A stretch of 64,000 nucleotides of DNA from Rosa chinensis (lineage: Eukaryota; Streptophyta; Magnoliopsida; Rosales; Rosaceae): the NCBI RefSeq assembly GCF_002994745.2, contig NC_037088.1, positions 687,001 to 751,000 of the forward strand, written 5' to 3'. The notes beneath the pieces were generated by a model that saw nothing but the letters and a program-made list of their open reading frames with translations, was not told the origin of the DNA and ran no database searches. The position numbers and the translations under genes were made by a program. Shown in pieces: positions 51,171 to 62,505 of the stretch (position 1 is its first letter; each line of letters starts with the position of its first letter).

Positions 51171-53576
51171 TCAGCATATTGAACTGAAAAGAGAAGGACT
51201 TGGAGGTACAGATACATCAACCACTCCTTCGAGCATTTGTGTAACCTTCTTCATGGTAGGTCTCAAAGATGGATCCTCTTGTATGCACCAAATTGCCACC
51301 ATTACTAGCCTCTCCAGCCTTTTCATGTCATTTCCTGCCTCCTCATCGTCCTCAATCACCTTGTTTAATCTCCTATGCTTGTAGCAATCGTAAACCCAGT
51401 CAGTTAGTATCACTTCTTCTTCATTTTCCTTTTCCATTTCGAGGCTCCTCCTGCAACAGATAATCTCCAACAGCATCACCCCATAACTGTAAACATCAAC
51501 CTTCGCAGTAACGGGAGTATTTCTGAACCATTCTGGTGCAACATACCCTCTGGTCCCTCTAATGACTGTATGAGTCAGAGTTTGATCACTTAGCAGAAGC
51601 TTTGCCAATCCGAAATCCGAAATCCTTGCTGTGAATGAATCATCGAGAAGTATGTTCTGCGGTTTGATGTCACAGTGGATGATCTGCGTGCTACACTCAT
51701 CGTGCAAGTACATGAGCCCTCTTGCAATACCAAACGCAATTTGGATTCGTTTGTTCCAATCAGGCCTTGAAATCCCAAACAGATAGCTAGCCAGTGTTCC
51801 ATTTCTCATAAACTCATAGACTAGGAGTTTATTTGCCCCTTCATCACACAAGCCAAGCAATCTGACGAGGTTTTTGTGATGGGTCTTGGCTATTGCACTT
51901 GCTTCTGTTTTGAATTCCTTTTCACCTTGTTGTGCCACCTTGTCCAGCTTCTTGATTGCCACATAGTTTGTTGAGCTTAGAGATGATATGATTCCCTTAT
52001 ACACAGTGCCGAAAGCCCCTCTTCCAACTTCTTCTCTGAAACCATCTGTGGCTTCTTCGAGCTCTTTGTAAGTAAAAGCGCGTAGATTTGCTTCCATAAT
52101 ACTGGATGTGCTAGTGATAACCCTATGTGTTTTTCGGTATGTGTAGAAAACAAGCAAAGCAATTGCTGCAACAAACAGGAAGTTGAGAAACACAGAGCTA
52201 CCTAGAAGGAGTGCTCCTACTAAGATGACAGTTTTCTGATCTTTCTTTTCTGTGTTTGAATCTCGAGATGCAGGACTCTCAAAAGCATCAGATTTTGGTA
52301 ATTTGATGAGAGCCTTGCCATACTCATTCCAGTCCTGCCTTCCATTGGAGAGTGGCAATTTCTTCTTCCAGCAGGTCCCAGCTTTGATAACAGCTACCAC
52401 ACAGTTACAATCATCGAGGCAAAATCTGCTACAATCATCTTCATTGAGTGGCTGCAACTCTTCATAGTTTGAAGAACTGGGCCAGAAAGTATTTGGTAGC
52501 TCATGCATCACATATACATCTTGTGGCTTTGAATCACCTAGTTCACAACTGTGCATCCTGTGTTGTTTGCAGCCGCGCAACTTATATTCGGGATCTAAAG
52601 CAGAAAAGCCAGGAAGGCATTCACAAATTGGCCTTGTGTTTGCATCAAGTTTGCAGTAACTGTTATATCCACATGGCCCGCCGCCCTCGTTTCCAGTTGA
52701 ATCGAAGCAAATGTTTTCTGGAATAGACCACAAAGAGGACCAGGATGTCCCGCTCCCATTTTTGGGATAAGCATATAGGGTAAAAAGCCCATCATAATCT
52801 AGTGTTGCTCTGTAATAGTAATCTCTTGGTGGGGATGCGGTTTTGTTTGTGAGGGTTACTATATTTCCATTCCGCAGAACAACATTGATATGACCTGACT
52901 CATTGAAGACTAGCTGATTGCCGGAGTTCATTTTATCAGCTGCATCAGATGTATTGCTTTTGTAGTATGCTGAATATGCTTGCTCTGTAGGCAACGCTAT
53001 GAGATACAGCTCAAGCGTACCTGCTGGTTTAAATTGGAGTTGAAACTTCCCCTTTGAGTAGTTGCTAGCAGTCTGCCGAGAAGAGAGCTTTTCGCCAATT
53101 TCCAACACTTGGGTTGGTAAAATGGTGTCTATAGGGTTTTTGAAGCTTTGCCATAAAGGTACTGAATTCTGGTTTGCAAGAACAAAGTTACCTGTGTCAA
53201 GCATGGCAGCATAAGCAACTCCACTAATAACAGACTGGGGCCAGATTTCTTCTCCCCGAGGGCCAGTGAGTCTGAAATGACCGTCCTTTGTGAGCTCCAC
53301 TTTGGATCCTATTGGTGCTGGATTGTCTCCATTTGCATACCAAACAAGAGTCTTTTCTGGTATCTTGTCATACCATATGGCAAGCAAGAAGAGTTCTTGA
53401 TCACCAATGCCGCGAAATCCAAAAGCAAATGCCCCGGAGGGAGATTGCCACGAAAGAGAGTTGTCTGATGCAGTGAGAGACGACCCCAAGCTAATATTTG
53501 CAGTCTGAGCAGCAGCTACAAAAAATGGTTCAATGACAAGGTATAGGCCAAGTAGGTGGAGAACAGAGAAGTCCAT
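51171..53576 (-). CDS. G-type lectin S-receptor-like serine/threonine kinase, LECRK3/RLK1-like
   Basis: An intact intronless gene of 801 aa. The start is the ATG at 53576 (MDFSVLHLLGLYL), because the paralogue at 38985 begins at the same point; an upstream in-frame ATG at 53663 would add 29 residues before the signal peptide. Residues 1-22 are a signal peptide. About 25-150 form a bulb-type mannose-binding-like lectin domain. About 285-340 are EGF-like/S-locus glycoprotein-like (GPCGYNSYC, CECLPGFSA). About 340-425 are PAN-like, Cys-rich. About 449-478 are the membrane span. About 510-785 form the kinase: GRGAFG P-loop, Lys542, HCDIKPQN (a non-RD type, Cys before Asp), DFG 654-656, APEW. Such proteins are plasma-membrane receptors, some involved in defence against insects and microbes (family knowledge); the ligand here is unknown. 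Extracellular ligand binding and cytosolic Ser/Thr phosphorylation are expected. Confidence 0.93.
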   Translation of the reverse strand: MDFSVLHLLGLYLVIEPFFVAAAQTANISLGSSLTASDNSLSWQSPSGAFAFGFRGIGDQELFLLAIWYDKIPEKTLVWYANGDNPAPIGSKVELTKDGHFRLTGPRGEEIWPQSVISGVAYAAMLDTGNFVLANQNSVPLWQSFKNPIDTILPTQVLEIGEKLSSRQTASNYSKGKFQLQFKPAGTLELYLIALPTEQAYSAYYKSNTSDAADKMNSGNQLVFNESGHINVVLRNGNIVTLTNKTASPPRDYYYRATLDYDGLFTLYAYPKNGSGTSWSSLWSIPENICFDSTGNEGGGPCGYNSYCKLDANTRPICECLPGFSALDPEYKLRGCKQHRMHSCELGDSKPQDVYVMHELPNTFWPSSSNYEELQPLNEDDCSRFCLDDCNCVVAVIKAGTCWKKKLPLSNGRQDWNEYGKALIKLPKSDAFESPASRDSNTEKKDQKTVILVGALLLGSSVFLNFLFVAAIALLVFYTYRKTHRVITSTSSIMEANLRAFTYKELEEATDGFREEVGRGAFGTVYKGIISSLSSTNYVAIKKLDKVAQQGEKEFKTEASAIAKTHHKNLVRLLGLCDEGANKLLVYEFMRNGTLASYLFGISRPDWNKRIQIAFGIARGLMYLHDECSTQIIHCDIKPQNILLDDSFTARISDFGLAKLLLSDQTLTHTVIRGTRGYVAPEWFRNTPVTAKVDVYSYGVMLLEIICCRRSLEMEKENEEEVILTDWVYDCYKHRRLNKVIEDDEEAGNDMKRLERLVMVAIWCIQEDPSLRPTMKKVTQMLEGVVDVSVPPSPSLFSSIC

Positions 53577-55051
53577 TTTGGGACACAATCTGAAGAGCAC
53601 AGTGGGTTTGTACAACAAGGTAACCAAGGGTCTTACATATATAGAAAAATTCTTGGGTGCCATTTATGTTATGAAACGTGTCGGACTGTCGGAGCGATTT
53701 TTCTTTGGCCTGCATATTTGGTGCATGAAAAAATTTGATATTGATTTCCTCATCTTTTGGGAGTCCAAAAGCTCAGTACTGTACATGTGTTTGGATCTGT
53801 GTACATGTGTCCAGGCTATCTTAATGTTACAGAAGCTTACGACTCTTGAGCCTTGACTAATGACTGGTGAAGGTTGACTTGTTATGACGGATGGCTGGCT
53901 ATTCAATATTTTTAGTTTGCTTTTCTTTGATTGTTGATTATTGCCACCTACTTTGAAGTTTGAATATTACTGAGTCAGGTAGAATAGAAACTAGAAGCAA
54001 GCAAAGATTGAACAAAGACCAAATTTTCTGGGCAGACTATTGATATGGACTTCCAAGCTGTACAGATAAGATGCACTGAATCAACTGGGCAGGTGAAAAG
54101 GAATTCCCCCTCTAGCATCACCCCAAAATGTCTACTACTCTGCTCTGAAACTCTCTCAAAGGTTAATTTGATCATTCAATCAAAAGCAAATTGACCACGG
54201 GTGTGAAGTTCTTTTGGCGCGTGGTGCCACTGTTGGTCTGAAAAGAAATTGACTTCCACGAAGAATACTGAAGTATGAAGAGAATACAAACCAAACCAAG
54301 CGTTAATAGGTTAAGACCAGCATCCTGATTGCTGACATAAACATACTTGTGGTAAGAAGGAACCGACAGTACAGTGTCTGCTACTGTTTAGGTTTCGATG
54401 GAGTGTATATGTTGGTTGCGTCTTCTTCCGGCAATGGGTGGTGACTCTTCCAACAGCCATAATTTACCACTTATGCACATTACGTGTAAGAACGCCTTGA
54501 ATTCTGAACTAGCTGAATTCTTTGAAGCTTGTCACTTAAAAAGTATAAAAATCACAACCGGAAAATTCTATTTGCAAACCGAAGGCTCATCGTCTTAGGC
54601 TCTAGTTGTCCTAGGGGCTTTTGTATTTAACTTCCTTGTTCTCTAGTATTTTCTTGTCAAAAATAAATATTTAATAAATAGAATACCAAAGGCTCAACTC
54701 TCACCCTAAATGACATGTCATGCTATCAGTGCAAATGTCAATGCTAAGAGCCATTGAGGATTATGTATGAACCATTATTTGACAAGTAACTAATTAAATG
54801 CTCTCATGAAAAGAACTAGCAACCACATATTGGCCAACTCAACTCTTGACAAAAGAACTACAGCTAACCTATAAAACACAAATCATTTTCTTAGCCAACA
54901 ATCGACATATGCAGCGTAAGTATACAAATGAAGTCTGTCACAGTCCAGAGAAACATGTGTACATGTTCTACCGCAGAAGAGGCAGAATAAAATCTATAAA
55001 ACACCAGCACTCAAAAGCACAAATCAAATTCAAATCAAAGGCATGCATCTC
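53577..55051. other. Intergenic DNA between the lectin kinase and the AAK1-like gene
   Basis: It holds the promoter side of the lectin kinase (53577 onward) and the 3' flank of the kinase gene at 55150. A 66-aa plus ORF at 54398-54598 has no known motif. Confidence 0.4.
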
Positions 55052-55147
55052 TTACTTTCCACCCTCACTTACCTCGGCATTGTTGCCAACAACAATGTCA
55101 GGGTTGTCATAAAATACATCCTCATAGCAAGCATTCCAGAAGGCCAT
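55052..55147 (-). CDS. Short ORF just downstream of the AAK1-like stop codon, 31 aa
   Basis: An ATG lies 2 nt after the stop of the AAK1-like gene, in a different frame (+2). It reads MAFWNACYEDVFYDNPDIV and onward, to TAA at 55052. A GTAAGTGAG sequence after codon 25 looks like a splice donor, so the end may instead continue into another exon. The amino-acid makeup looks coding-like. It may be a downstream ORF in the 3' UTR or the relic of a longer C-terminus. No family was recognised. Confidence 0.3.
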   Translation of the reverse strand: MAFWNACYEDVFYDNPDIVVGNNAEVSEGGK

Positions 55148-55149
55148 AA

Positions 55150-58100
55150 TTAGAAACCAGCCCATCCAGCAGGTTGAGAAGCTGGCTTGCTCTCCATAGC
55201 CTTTGTGTCACCAAAACGCTGAGAAATATTTCCTTCACCCATAGGTCTTGATATTTGGGTGCTTCCAGTGGGCGCAGCAGAAAAGCTCTCTGTTCCAAAA
55301 CCCCACGAGTCAAAACCAGTATTTACTTGAGTCGTAGCTTGCTTGTTCTGGTGACCATTTCTTGTCCTGACAGATTTGACAGTGTTGTCCGTTGAAGAAG
55401 GCTGCGGTTCTGCAAACGGCTGCCATGACTTTGTCTCTGGACTTGGAGTTTTCCGGTCAGATTTATCCTGCTGGAGTTCCCAAATGGCTCCTTCTATCTT
55501 CTCCCTCTGCTGCAAAAATGATAAATTCAATCAAATAATAACATAATAGACAGAAAACAATAAAAAGTCAAAACAGTTTGGGTTTTTGAAAACAGTACCG
55601 GTGGGGTTGCGGATGATTGAACGCCAGGTGACATTTGATTTCTCAAAGCATCTTTATTCGGTGAAGGTGTTCTAGCGGCAAGCGTCTGCTTAAGCTCCTG
55701 CAACTCTTGCCTTTGAGATCGGCAGATGGCTGATAGCTTTTCAAATTTGGAAGTTATTTCAGCCTTTTCTATGTTGGCTTGGTTCAGCTGCTCCTTCAAT
55801 CTCTCTACTTCAGTCTCTAATGCTTCTTCTTTTCCTGATTTGCTATTACTAGCTCCCACGCTGAGTTTATTAGTATCAAATTCAGCAACAAATGAGTTAA
55901 ATGCATCATCGTGAAAACTAGTTGCACTCTCAGGCTTGGATGCCTTTGGCCTCTCAGCACCATGGTCAGTATGCTTCTGGAAGAAATTTATTTCAATGTC
56001 CTTTGGAAATCCATCTTCATGCTTGTGCGATTTCACGTGTGAGTTTCTTCGTGCAGCATAGGTTGGTGTATTGTCCACTTTTGCAGGGGCACTGTTCTTG
56101 GGTAAAGGATGATTAGAATCATCAAACTTAGGTACAGTCTTTTCTTCAACAACAACTGAATCCTCAGCATGCTGAGTGGACCAAAATGCACCAAGTGGCC
56201 CTCCACCTCCCCCTGCCTTGGACATATTTGACGTTTGTGATGGATTTCTAGCTGATTCTCCCACTGAAGGTGGTGGGGGTGGGCTTCTACGAGGCATTTC
56301 AGGCGACTTGTTTGCGGGCCTTGAAAAACCTGCAGATTTGCAATAATAGTCACTTCAAAACTGAAAGCTTCATATATTTTATTAATTTCTCTGGTTGCAA
56401 TTAATACTTTTGATGTAGTTTTAGTAAAGTAGCTAGACACTTAAAAACTAAAACCAGGTTTTCTTTGAAACGGAAAAGGCTAGAAGTAAGGTCTAAACTT
56501 CATGTCAAGTACTTACGGAATAAAAAGTAAACTGATACCAAAGAAAAAAGTTTAAGCTACATTTTCAAAAAAATAAATATAAATAATAGCTAAAATAAAT
56601 AAGGAGAAAAAAAAAGAAGTTTTGGTAGATGCTATGCTCATTTGCTCACCTTCATGTTTTCCAGCAGAGTGCATTTCGGGTGGCCTATCAGGTAAAGACT
56701 TCTGTAAACCAACTGGTAACAGCTCATTAACACGAAACCACACCTGTCACCACAGAAGAGGGAAAAAAGAATCAGTAACTAGTATTAGAATCTCCACACC
56801 TATTGTTGCATGGACTCGAATGATCTAAAACTAACCTAAATTCATGGAGATGAATGGCCAATCAAGCAAAGCGCTTGCCTGCGTGATATCTGGTCTGTCG
56901 TCTGGTGATGCCTGAAGCATGTCTCTGATGAGATCTGTAATAGACGAGCCGTAGTTAGGTAACTCAGGAATGCGATAGTTTCCATTCAAGATCTGCAGCT
57001 TTGACTCTCCATCGAATGCACTTTTGAAGTAGCAAATGCGAAAGAGAAGGCAGCCAAGAGCCTACAAATGATAGTGTTGTGTCAGCTCCAGGTCGCATTT
57101 TAATGTAAGTGTTCAACTATTCAGAATTACTAATGATCTGGAGGACCAATCTACTTACCCATATGTCTACTTTCTCATTGATAAGTTCTCTCCGAAATAG
57201 ATCCCACATCTAATTCAGAAGGAGAAAGAAATGAATCAAACATTCTAAAAATTGAAGTGATTATGTTGAAATATTGAAAAACAAGGGTTTATGCTCAACC
57301 TCAGGGGCCCTGTAGGCAGGTGTTGTGTGCTTTCTGATAATGTCTTCTTCAATACCCATTTCTTCAGGCTTCTCAAAGCGCTTGTGGTTGGTAGAGGTGC
57401 TTCCAAAATCACACAATTTCCACAGTCCATCCGGCCCCAACAGAAGATTCTCAGCTTTCAAATCCCTGAAAATGCAATTGATTATTAAACACCAACTATT
57501 AAAAGTTCACAGGAACTCATGAATCAAAAGTATAAAAATTTTGATTAATCAAACTCACTTTCATCTCACATAAAATTAAAATAGACTACAATGGAAGGTA
57601 ATGGTAAAAGAACTGTAACTTGAAGGTATTAATGTGTTGCTAATACATCAAGGTATTAATGTAATAGGCATCAATGTGTTGCTAATACATCTGATTGACA
57701 AAAGAAGGTGCTAATGGTTGTACAAACATTATGAGTTTCTTTTGGTACTTGTCATGAAACACGACTAGTAGCCAGTAACACAAAGGGCCAACCAAAACCA
57801 ATTCATAAGAAAGTGTTATGGGTGAATTAAACCCCTCAAAGTGCCGAAAGGAAAGTAGGAAGATACACATTAAAAAGTCAAGTTCCGGCCAAAGTACCTA
57901 TGAGCAATGGGAGGGGACAGTGTGTGCATTGCAAAAACTGCAGTACACACATCTCTGAAGATTGCAAGGACCTGTTTCTCATCAAAAAAGCCAGCTCCTC
58001 TGCTATCGAGTACGGTAACCAGAGACTTGTCACAATATTCCATGACAAGGAGTGCCTCCTTTGTGCGGCCCAAATCCATGATGGCGTGGGCATAGAGAGT

Positions 58101-58361
58101 GACAACATTGGGATGCCCTCTGAGTAACTTCATGACGGAGATTTCCTTCATCACCAACTCCAGCAACTCTTCATCATTACATATGATGTGCTTCAAAGCA
58201 TACTGCTTTGAGGTATGGACAAGGTCCCGAGCTAAGTAAACGCAAGAGAACCCTCCTTCGGCAATGACATTCTTCACCTGAATCTTGAGAGTTCCGACGT
58301 CAATGGAGCGGCCTTCGAGGCCAGCTGGCTCCTTGTGCATAAAAGGCTTGAACCTCCACAT
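55150..58361 (-). CDS. AAK1/NAK-type serine/threonine kinase
   Basis: The minus-strand coding exons are 58361-57898, 57465-57300, 57209-57159, 57061-56879, 56743-56650, 56329-55599 and 55509-55150, giving 682 aa. The kinase domain (about residues 27-290) has EGGFSCVYLAR, Lys57, HRD 154-156 (codon split by an intron), DFG 174-176 and TTPAYRAPE ending at 210. This is the NAK/AAK1/GAK branch. After it come a Pro/Gly-rich stretch (SPPPPPSVG, GGGGGPLGAFW), a predicted coiled coil (EALETEVERLKEQLNQ onward) and a C-terminal GWAGF. AAK1 kinases phosphorylate the mu subunit of the AP-2 clathrin adaptor in animals; a similar endocytic role in plants is inference. The intron after 56879 uses a GC donor (CAG|GCAAGC). 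The last exon has a NAGNAG acceptor (GCAGCAG), so the last exon may start at 55509 or 55506, which changes one Gln. An untranslated first exon ends at 58712. Confidence 0.92.
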
Positions 58362-58711
58362 TATGAACTGCAAAGCAATAGCATACACGATCGTGAATGC
58401 AATTCTAAACTCTTTGATCTTGATGGCGGAAAAAATGAAGAAATGCAAATCAAACCAATACAGATTCTAAATTAATAATCTTTCAAATGAAAGATAAAAC
58501 CCTGAAAACCGAACAAGAATTCATCTTGATGATTCAAATATCAGAAAGGCCTAGAATTTAACAAGAAGCAGAAGCAGGAGAATCAAAAGTAAGAACATAC
58601 GGATAGATCTGTTTGCTGCAACAACAAAAAAAAGTGACCGACTTCCAAGAAGCGGATCTGAGCATGAAGCAAACACAAGACTCAAAAGCGAAGATTAATG
58701 GGAGGGTGTAC

Positions 58712-58800
58712 CTTGAAGTTGAAGTTGAAGTATTGAAGGTGCAGAGAGAGAGATCTACAATGTGAACAGATTACGTGCTGATCCGGACTCTCTCCTCTGA
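58712..58800 (-). other. Untranslated first exon of the AAK1-like gene
   Basis: On the minus strand a CT-rich stretch (TCTCTCTCTCTGCACC) and repeated TTGAAG words end CAAG, followed by the donor GTACAC at 58711. The second exon begins after TTTGCAG at about 58367, just before the ATG at 58361. The transcription start is not fixed; the upstream end is approximate. A 5' UTR intron is common in highly expressed plant genes. Confidence 0.5.
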
Positions 58801-61800
58801 AACAAAACAAAAGAAGGAAAGAAAGAGAGAGCCTTTTCTTTTCTCCAACCCAATTGTTTAATATTCAGCGGAAAACAAAAACCATTTCATATATAAAAAT
58901 ATGGAGAAACAGAGAAATCAAGGTGGGGGCGGCAAATGGAGATATGGCTGCTCGTATATATAATAGCACCTGGGCTGGACGGATGGGTTCCTGCCGTAGC
59001 TGTAGAGGATGTGCACCTGAGCACGTCGCTGTAACTCTTGCCGACGCCGTGTCGTATGCTCTTTCCACACCACAAAAAGGTAAACAATCATTTTTTATCA
59101 ACTAAAATTATAGTATGCATGGCGGTGCAAGTCCACATACAACAAATATGCAATCTCAACCATGGTCAGATATTTGTCACTCAAAATCTTCCAATCTCAG
59201 CGGTACATTAAGTTACATGCCGTGTACCCAAGACCTTCCGTTTTATCAAATTTAACTTTCATATGCAGAACAACTGTACGAGTAAAGATGAATTGAAATT
59301 TTATCAACTTTTTTGTTTTTTGTTTTTTTTTTGGAGAATTCCACAAATGGTCACTCAACTATGACTCATTCGACACTTTGGTCACTGAAGTTTCAAATAT
59401 ATCACTTTGGTCACTCAACTATTACATTGTCAATCACTTAAATCACCCAAAAATTATTTTTTATAATTTTTTTAATGAAAAAATTAACAAAATGACTTAA
59501 GTGATTGACAATGTAATAGTTGAGTGACCAAAGTGATATATTTGAAACTTCAGTGACCAAAGTGTCGAATGAGTCATAGTTGAGTGACCATTTGTGAAAT
59601 TTTTCCTTTTTTTTTTTGGCATAGAGATGGGCTTTAACCAGCAACTTCAATTAAAGCACCCAAACAATAATTTAGAAGAGAAGGATGCCACATAAAGATC
59701 ACAGCGCAAACAAAATGGCAACAAGAGACGCCATAGCAAGCCAACCAAACAAGGTAGTTCGGAATAGATGTTGAACGGTGAAAGATGTTGAACGCATTGG
59801 TGCCCAGGATTAGATCTGGAACAGAGAGGGGATTAAATTTGCATGAGGAGATCGATCTTAAGAGTAATCTAGGGGATTGTAGGCTTCAAATAGTTGACAA
59901 ATGTGTCAAATGAAAATTCATTATAACTGCAACTACAAATTGACTGTAATTACAACCCTACTATGGGATTACAACAATAATGATAAGATATCAAGACATT
60001 AAAAAAACTACACTTGTATACTCGAAGGAGGAAAGACCATCATGTTAATCAATTCAACGACAAGGACTGAACTCAACAGCTAACTAGATCAAATTGATAA
60101 AAAATAATGACTACAATAACTAGGACATGTGACCACAATATAGACCTATAAATGAACCGGATTTGGAGTGGATCGACCTACATCCGAATTCATCTTCGAG
60201 TACCATTGAAGTCGTGGATATGAAAATGATATTAACAATTCTATGATTTATCTTTGTTTTCATACTACCCATGTACAATGATGAAATCATTAATGTCACA
60301 ATCATCATTGTTTTCATTAAACTATACTTTTTTTTTTGTGATAACCTGTTACTTTATCAAATAGTAAAGTTTCATAGATACTAGTGCATAAACCAGCACG
60401 ACGCTGCGGTTTTTTTTTAGTCACCAAATTTTGTACGTAATATATTTCATACTTCAGTTGACTATCTGTTTTGGAACCAATAAGAATCACTTAATATATG
60501 AAGAAGCAATGTCAAAAAATCCTGAAACCATATAATTTTCTCATATCAGTCCAACCACAGAACTGATTTCTTGTAAAAGATTTGCAATCTTACAATTAAC
60601 AAAAAGCAACCAAATAGCATTACTTATGACAACTTCGACAAGTAGCTATATGAGTGATAACTTGTACTTAACAATTGTAACAAAATGCATATCCACACCT
60701 GCAGAATTTACATTTGCAATCCATCAGTAAAACAAAGAAACAATCTAGAAATCCACACCAGTTGCAAAACATCTTTGATGATGAACAATATTAAAACAAA
60801 AAAACATTATATATACACCCAAAAGAGAAAGTTATTCTAAGTTGAAGGAGTCATACCTAGTCTAAGTGGTTTTGATATTATACGAATATGACACATTAAA
60901 ATAGTCACTCCACATTTCAACACATTTTGATACTTGAACTCCATTTTAAGTAGTTTCAAGTGGAGATCAAAAACCACTCCCTTTATAGAAACTAACATGT
61001 TCCACTTATATAGCAAATAGGCACTATTCCCAGTTAGAAAATTACTATCTTTCACAACTAGCTATTACTTTAACACAAAACCAATCTATATATGAGGCAT
61101 CTAGTAGATGAAACAATGAAAGCAATATCATAAAAGCACCAGTACTCAATCAAGCTAAGCATTTCAATTCTCAAAATCCAAACCAACACAATCAGCTAGC
61201 AGAGAACCAAGTTCAGCACCTATACTTCATATAGGAGCAACTGACGGACTTTTCGACATAGAACATGTAGCTCGGACACCTCCTTCTATTCTGGCTATGC
61301 ACCAATTCATCAACATAACATAATGCTTTCCTTCTGTTGAGCTTGAAGTTTTATTTTAACCATTTTGTAGTACTGGAGACTGCAACCATCAAATTCCCAA
61401 AAACAATACAACACCATTAAATTTCAACTTCCATGTCTTTTAAAACAACATTAGCAATGTATGGAAAGACCAACTCATTTGAATAAGCTTCAAGTATGAT
61501 TCCAAAGAAAAAAAAAACAAAAACTTAAAATTGGATTCATATATTCATTCATTTCAATCCTAATTAAGTTTTAGCAAATCAGCTTCTTTTGAAATTGAAT
61601 AGAACTATGAGAGTTATAACCCGAATGATCAACATGAAAAATACCATCTTTAAGAAAAGAAGGAGTAAAACTTAATGGGTAAACCTTTCTTGGAAAAAAG
61701 ATTAAGAAACTGCCTTCCAAATCTAAAGGCCTTTTCAACCTTATAGAATTTTCTTGTGTTCCACATGAGAAAATTCAAGTTTCAAATGTACAATTCAGCT

Positions 61801-62057
61801 AACATTTCATACAACAACTCGGAAGCATTGAAATGCAGCATTACAAAATCAATCTAAACATTAAATATTCTGATTCCATTATTGAATTACAAAGTTTATA
61901 GATTAGATTTGAAAATCAAACTGCAAGCAATAAGACATCCATGGCAAGCTCAACTTCTAATAGAACCTAACCTTAGCATGTCATTGAAGATGCGTTAACA
62001 ATCATGACTTTGATCATAAGTTAGAACAAATGCATAGTATCCAATGGAAGATCAAAC
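58801..62057. other. Intergenic region upstream of the AAK1-like gene
   Basis: Two short overlapping ORFs at 58854-59105 have no motif. Apart from the foldback element, no gene was recognised. The DNA from about 59600 to 62040 is AT-rich with many short poly-A and poly-T runs. Confidence 0.4.
59342..59597. mobile_element. Near-perfect foldback (inverted-repeat) element
   Basis: Arms of about 99 nt (59342-59440, 59497-59596), reading CACAAATGGTCACTCAACTA onward, are inverted copies with few or no mismatches. They are separated by about 56 bp of AT-rich loop. Internal direct copies of GGTCACTCAACTA occur within each arm. Poly-T lies on both sides, so a target duplication could not be fixed. 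Transcribed RNA would form a long hairpin, a potential source of small RNAs. Confidence 0.9.
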
Positions 62058-62152
62058 CTTTTCAAGAATGCGTTGAAGTCGCTGAATTTCGTTCTTTTTG
62101 TAGTCACCACCTTCGCTGAAGACTTTTTGGCAGCAATCATGTAGATCTTACC
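62058..62152 (-). pseudogene. Single exon of a PDI-like gene, frameshifted
   Basis: Minus strand, bounded by an acceptor (CAAATAG) and a donor-like GTTTGA. The first 10 codons read GKIYMIAAKK. After one missing base (AAG(-)TCTTC at about 62121) the rest reads FSEGGDYKKNEIQRLQRILEK. This matches the C-terminal helical domain of plant PDI-like (PDIL2/ERp29-like) proteins, which end their penultimate exon at this point. The length is 95 nt, one less than 32 codons. No other PDI exon was found nearby, so it is an orphan exon copy. Confidence 0.75.
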
Positions 62153-62383
62153 CTATTTGAAACTTAAACAGAAAGATAATTTAACTTGTGATCAGAAAAT
62201 CAATTGTAAAAATTTGGATATGATGGCGGGCTTAGAATATATCTAAGATAACCTCAAAGTTTAGGTCTCCTAAACTGAGACAAAAGTTTTTGAGACTGTA
62301 GTTCATTATCTATAGGAAAAAGTGCAGTATCGTAGATTTAAAGAAGGGATGGTTACAGACTTCGGCTATATATTCAATCAGGT

Positions 62384-62505
62384 GGGAATTTCAGGATTTT
62401 GAAGAATACAAAGCGTTGGTGCTGAGAGGACGGGCTTGAAGAAGCGGCGACGGCATTCACCACCAGCGCAAAAACAAATGCAAGCAAAGCTAGTCTCGAC
62501 GCCAT
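62384..62505 (-). CDS. Signal-peptide-coding first exon, incomplete gene
   Basis: The ATG at 62505 (minus) gives MASRLALLAFVFALVVNAVA, a clear secretion signal with a likely cleavage after AVA, then SSSPSSQHQRF. The open frame then runs to a stop at 62374-62376, but the last part may be intron. Upstream is a CT-rich leader (TCTCTCTCTC) typical of plant 5' UTRs. It could be a decayed arabinogalactan-peptide-like gene. The orphan PDI exon lies about 230 bp downstream, but PDI would need a different sequence after the signal. The 3' border is uncertain. Confidence 0.4.

Noticed and set aside
53577..53663. 29-residue N-terminal extension of the intact lectin kinase
   Set aside because: It precedes the signal peptide and is absent from the paralogue, which starts at the equivalent of the ATG at 53576.
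57870..58448. Upstream extension of the AAK1-like first coding exon (MHFFIF...)
   Set aside because: An acceptor TTTGCAG lies just before TTCATAATG, so the upstream residues are intron. The ATG at 58361 is the start.
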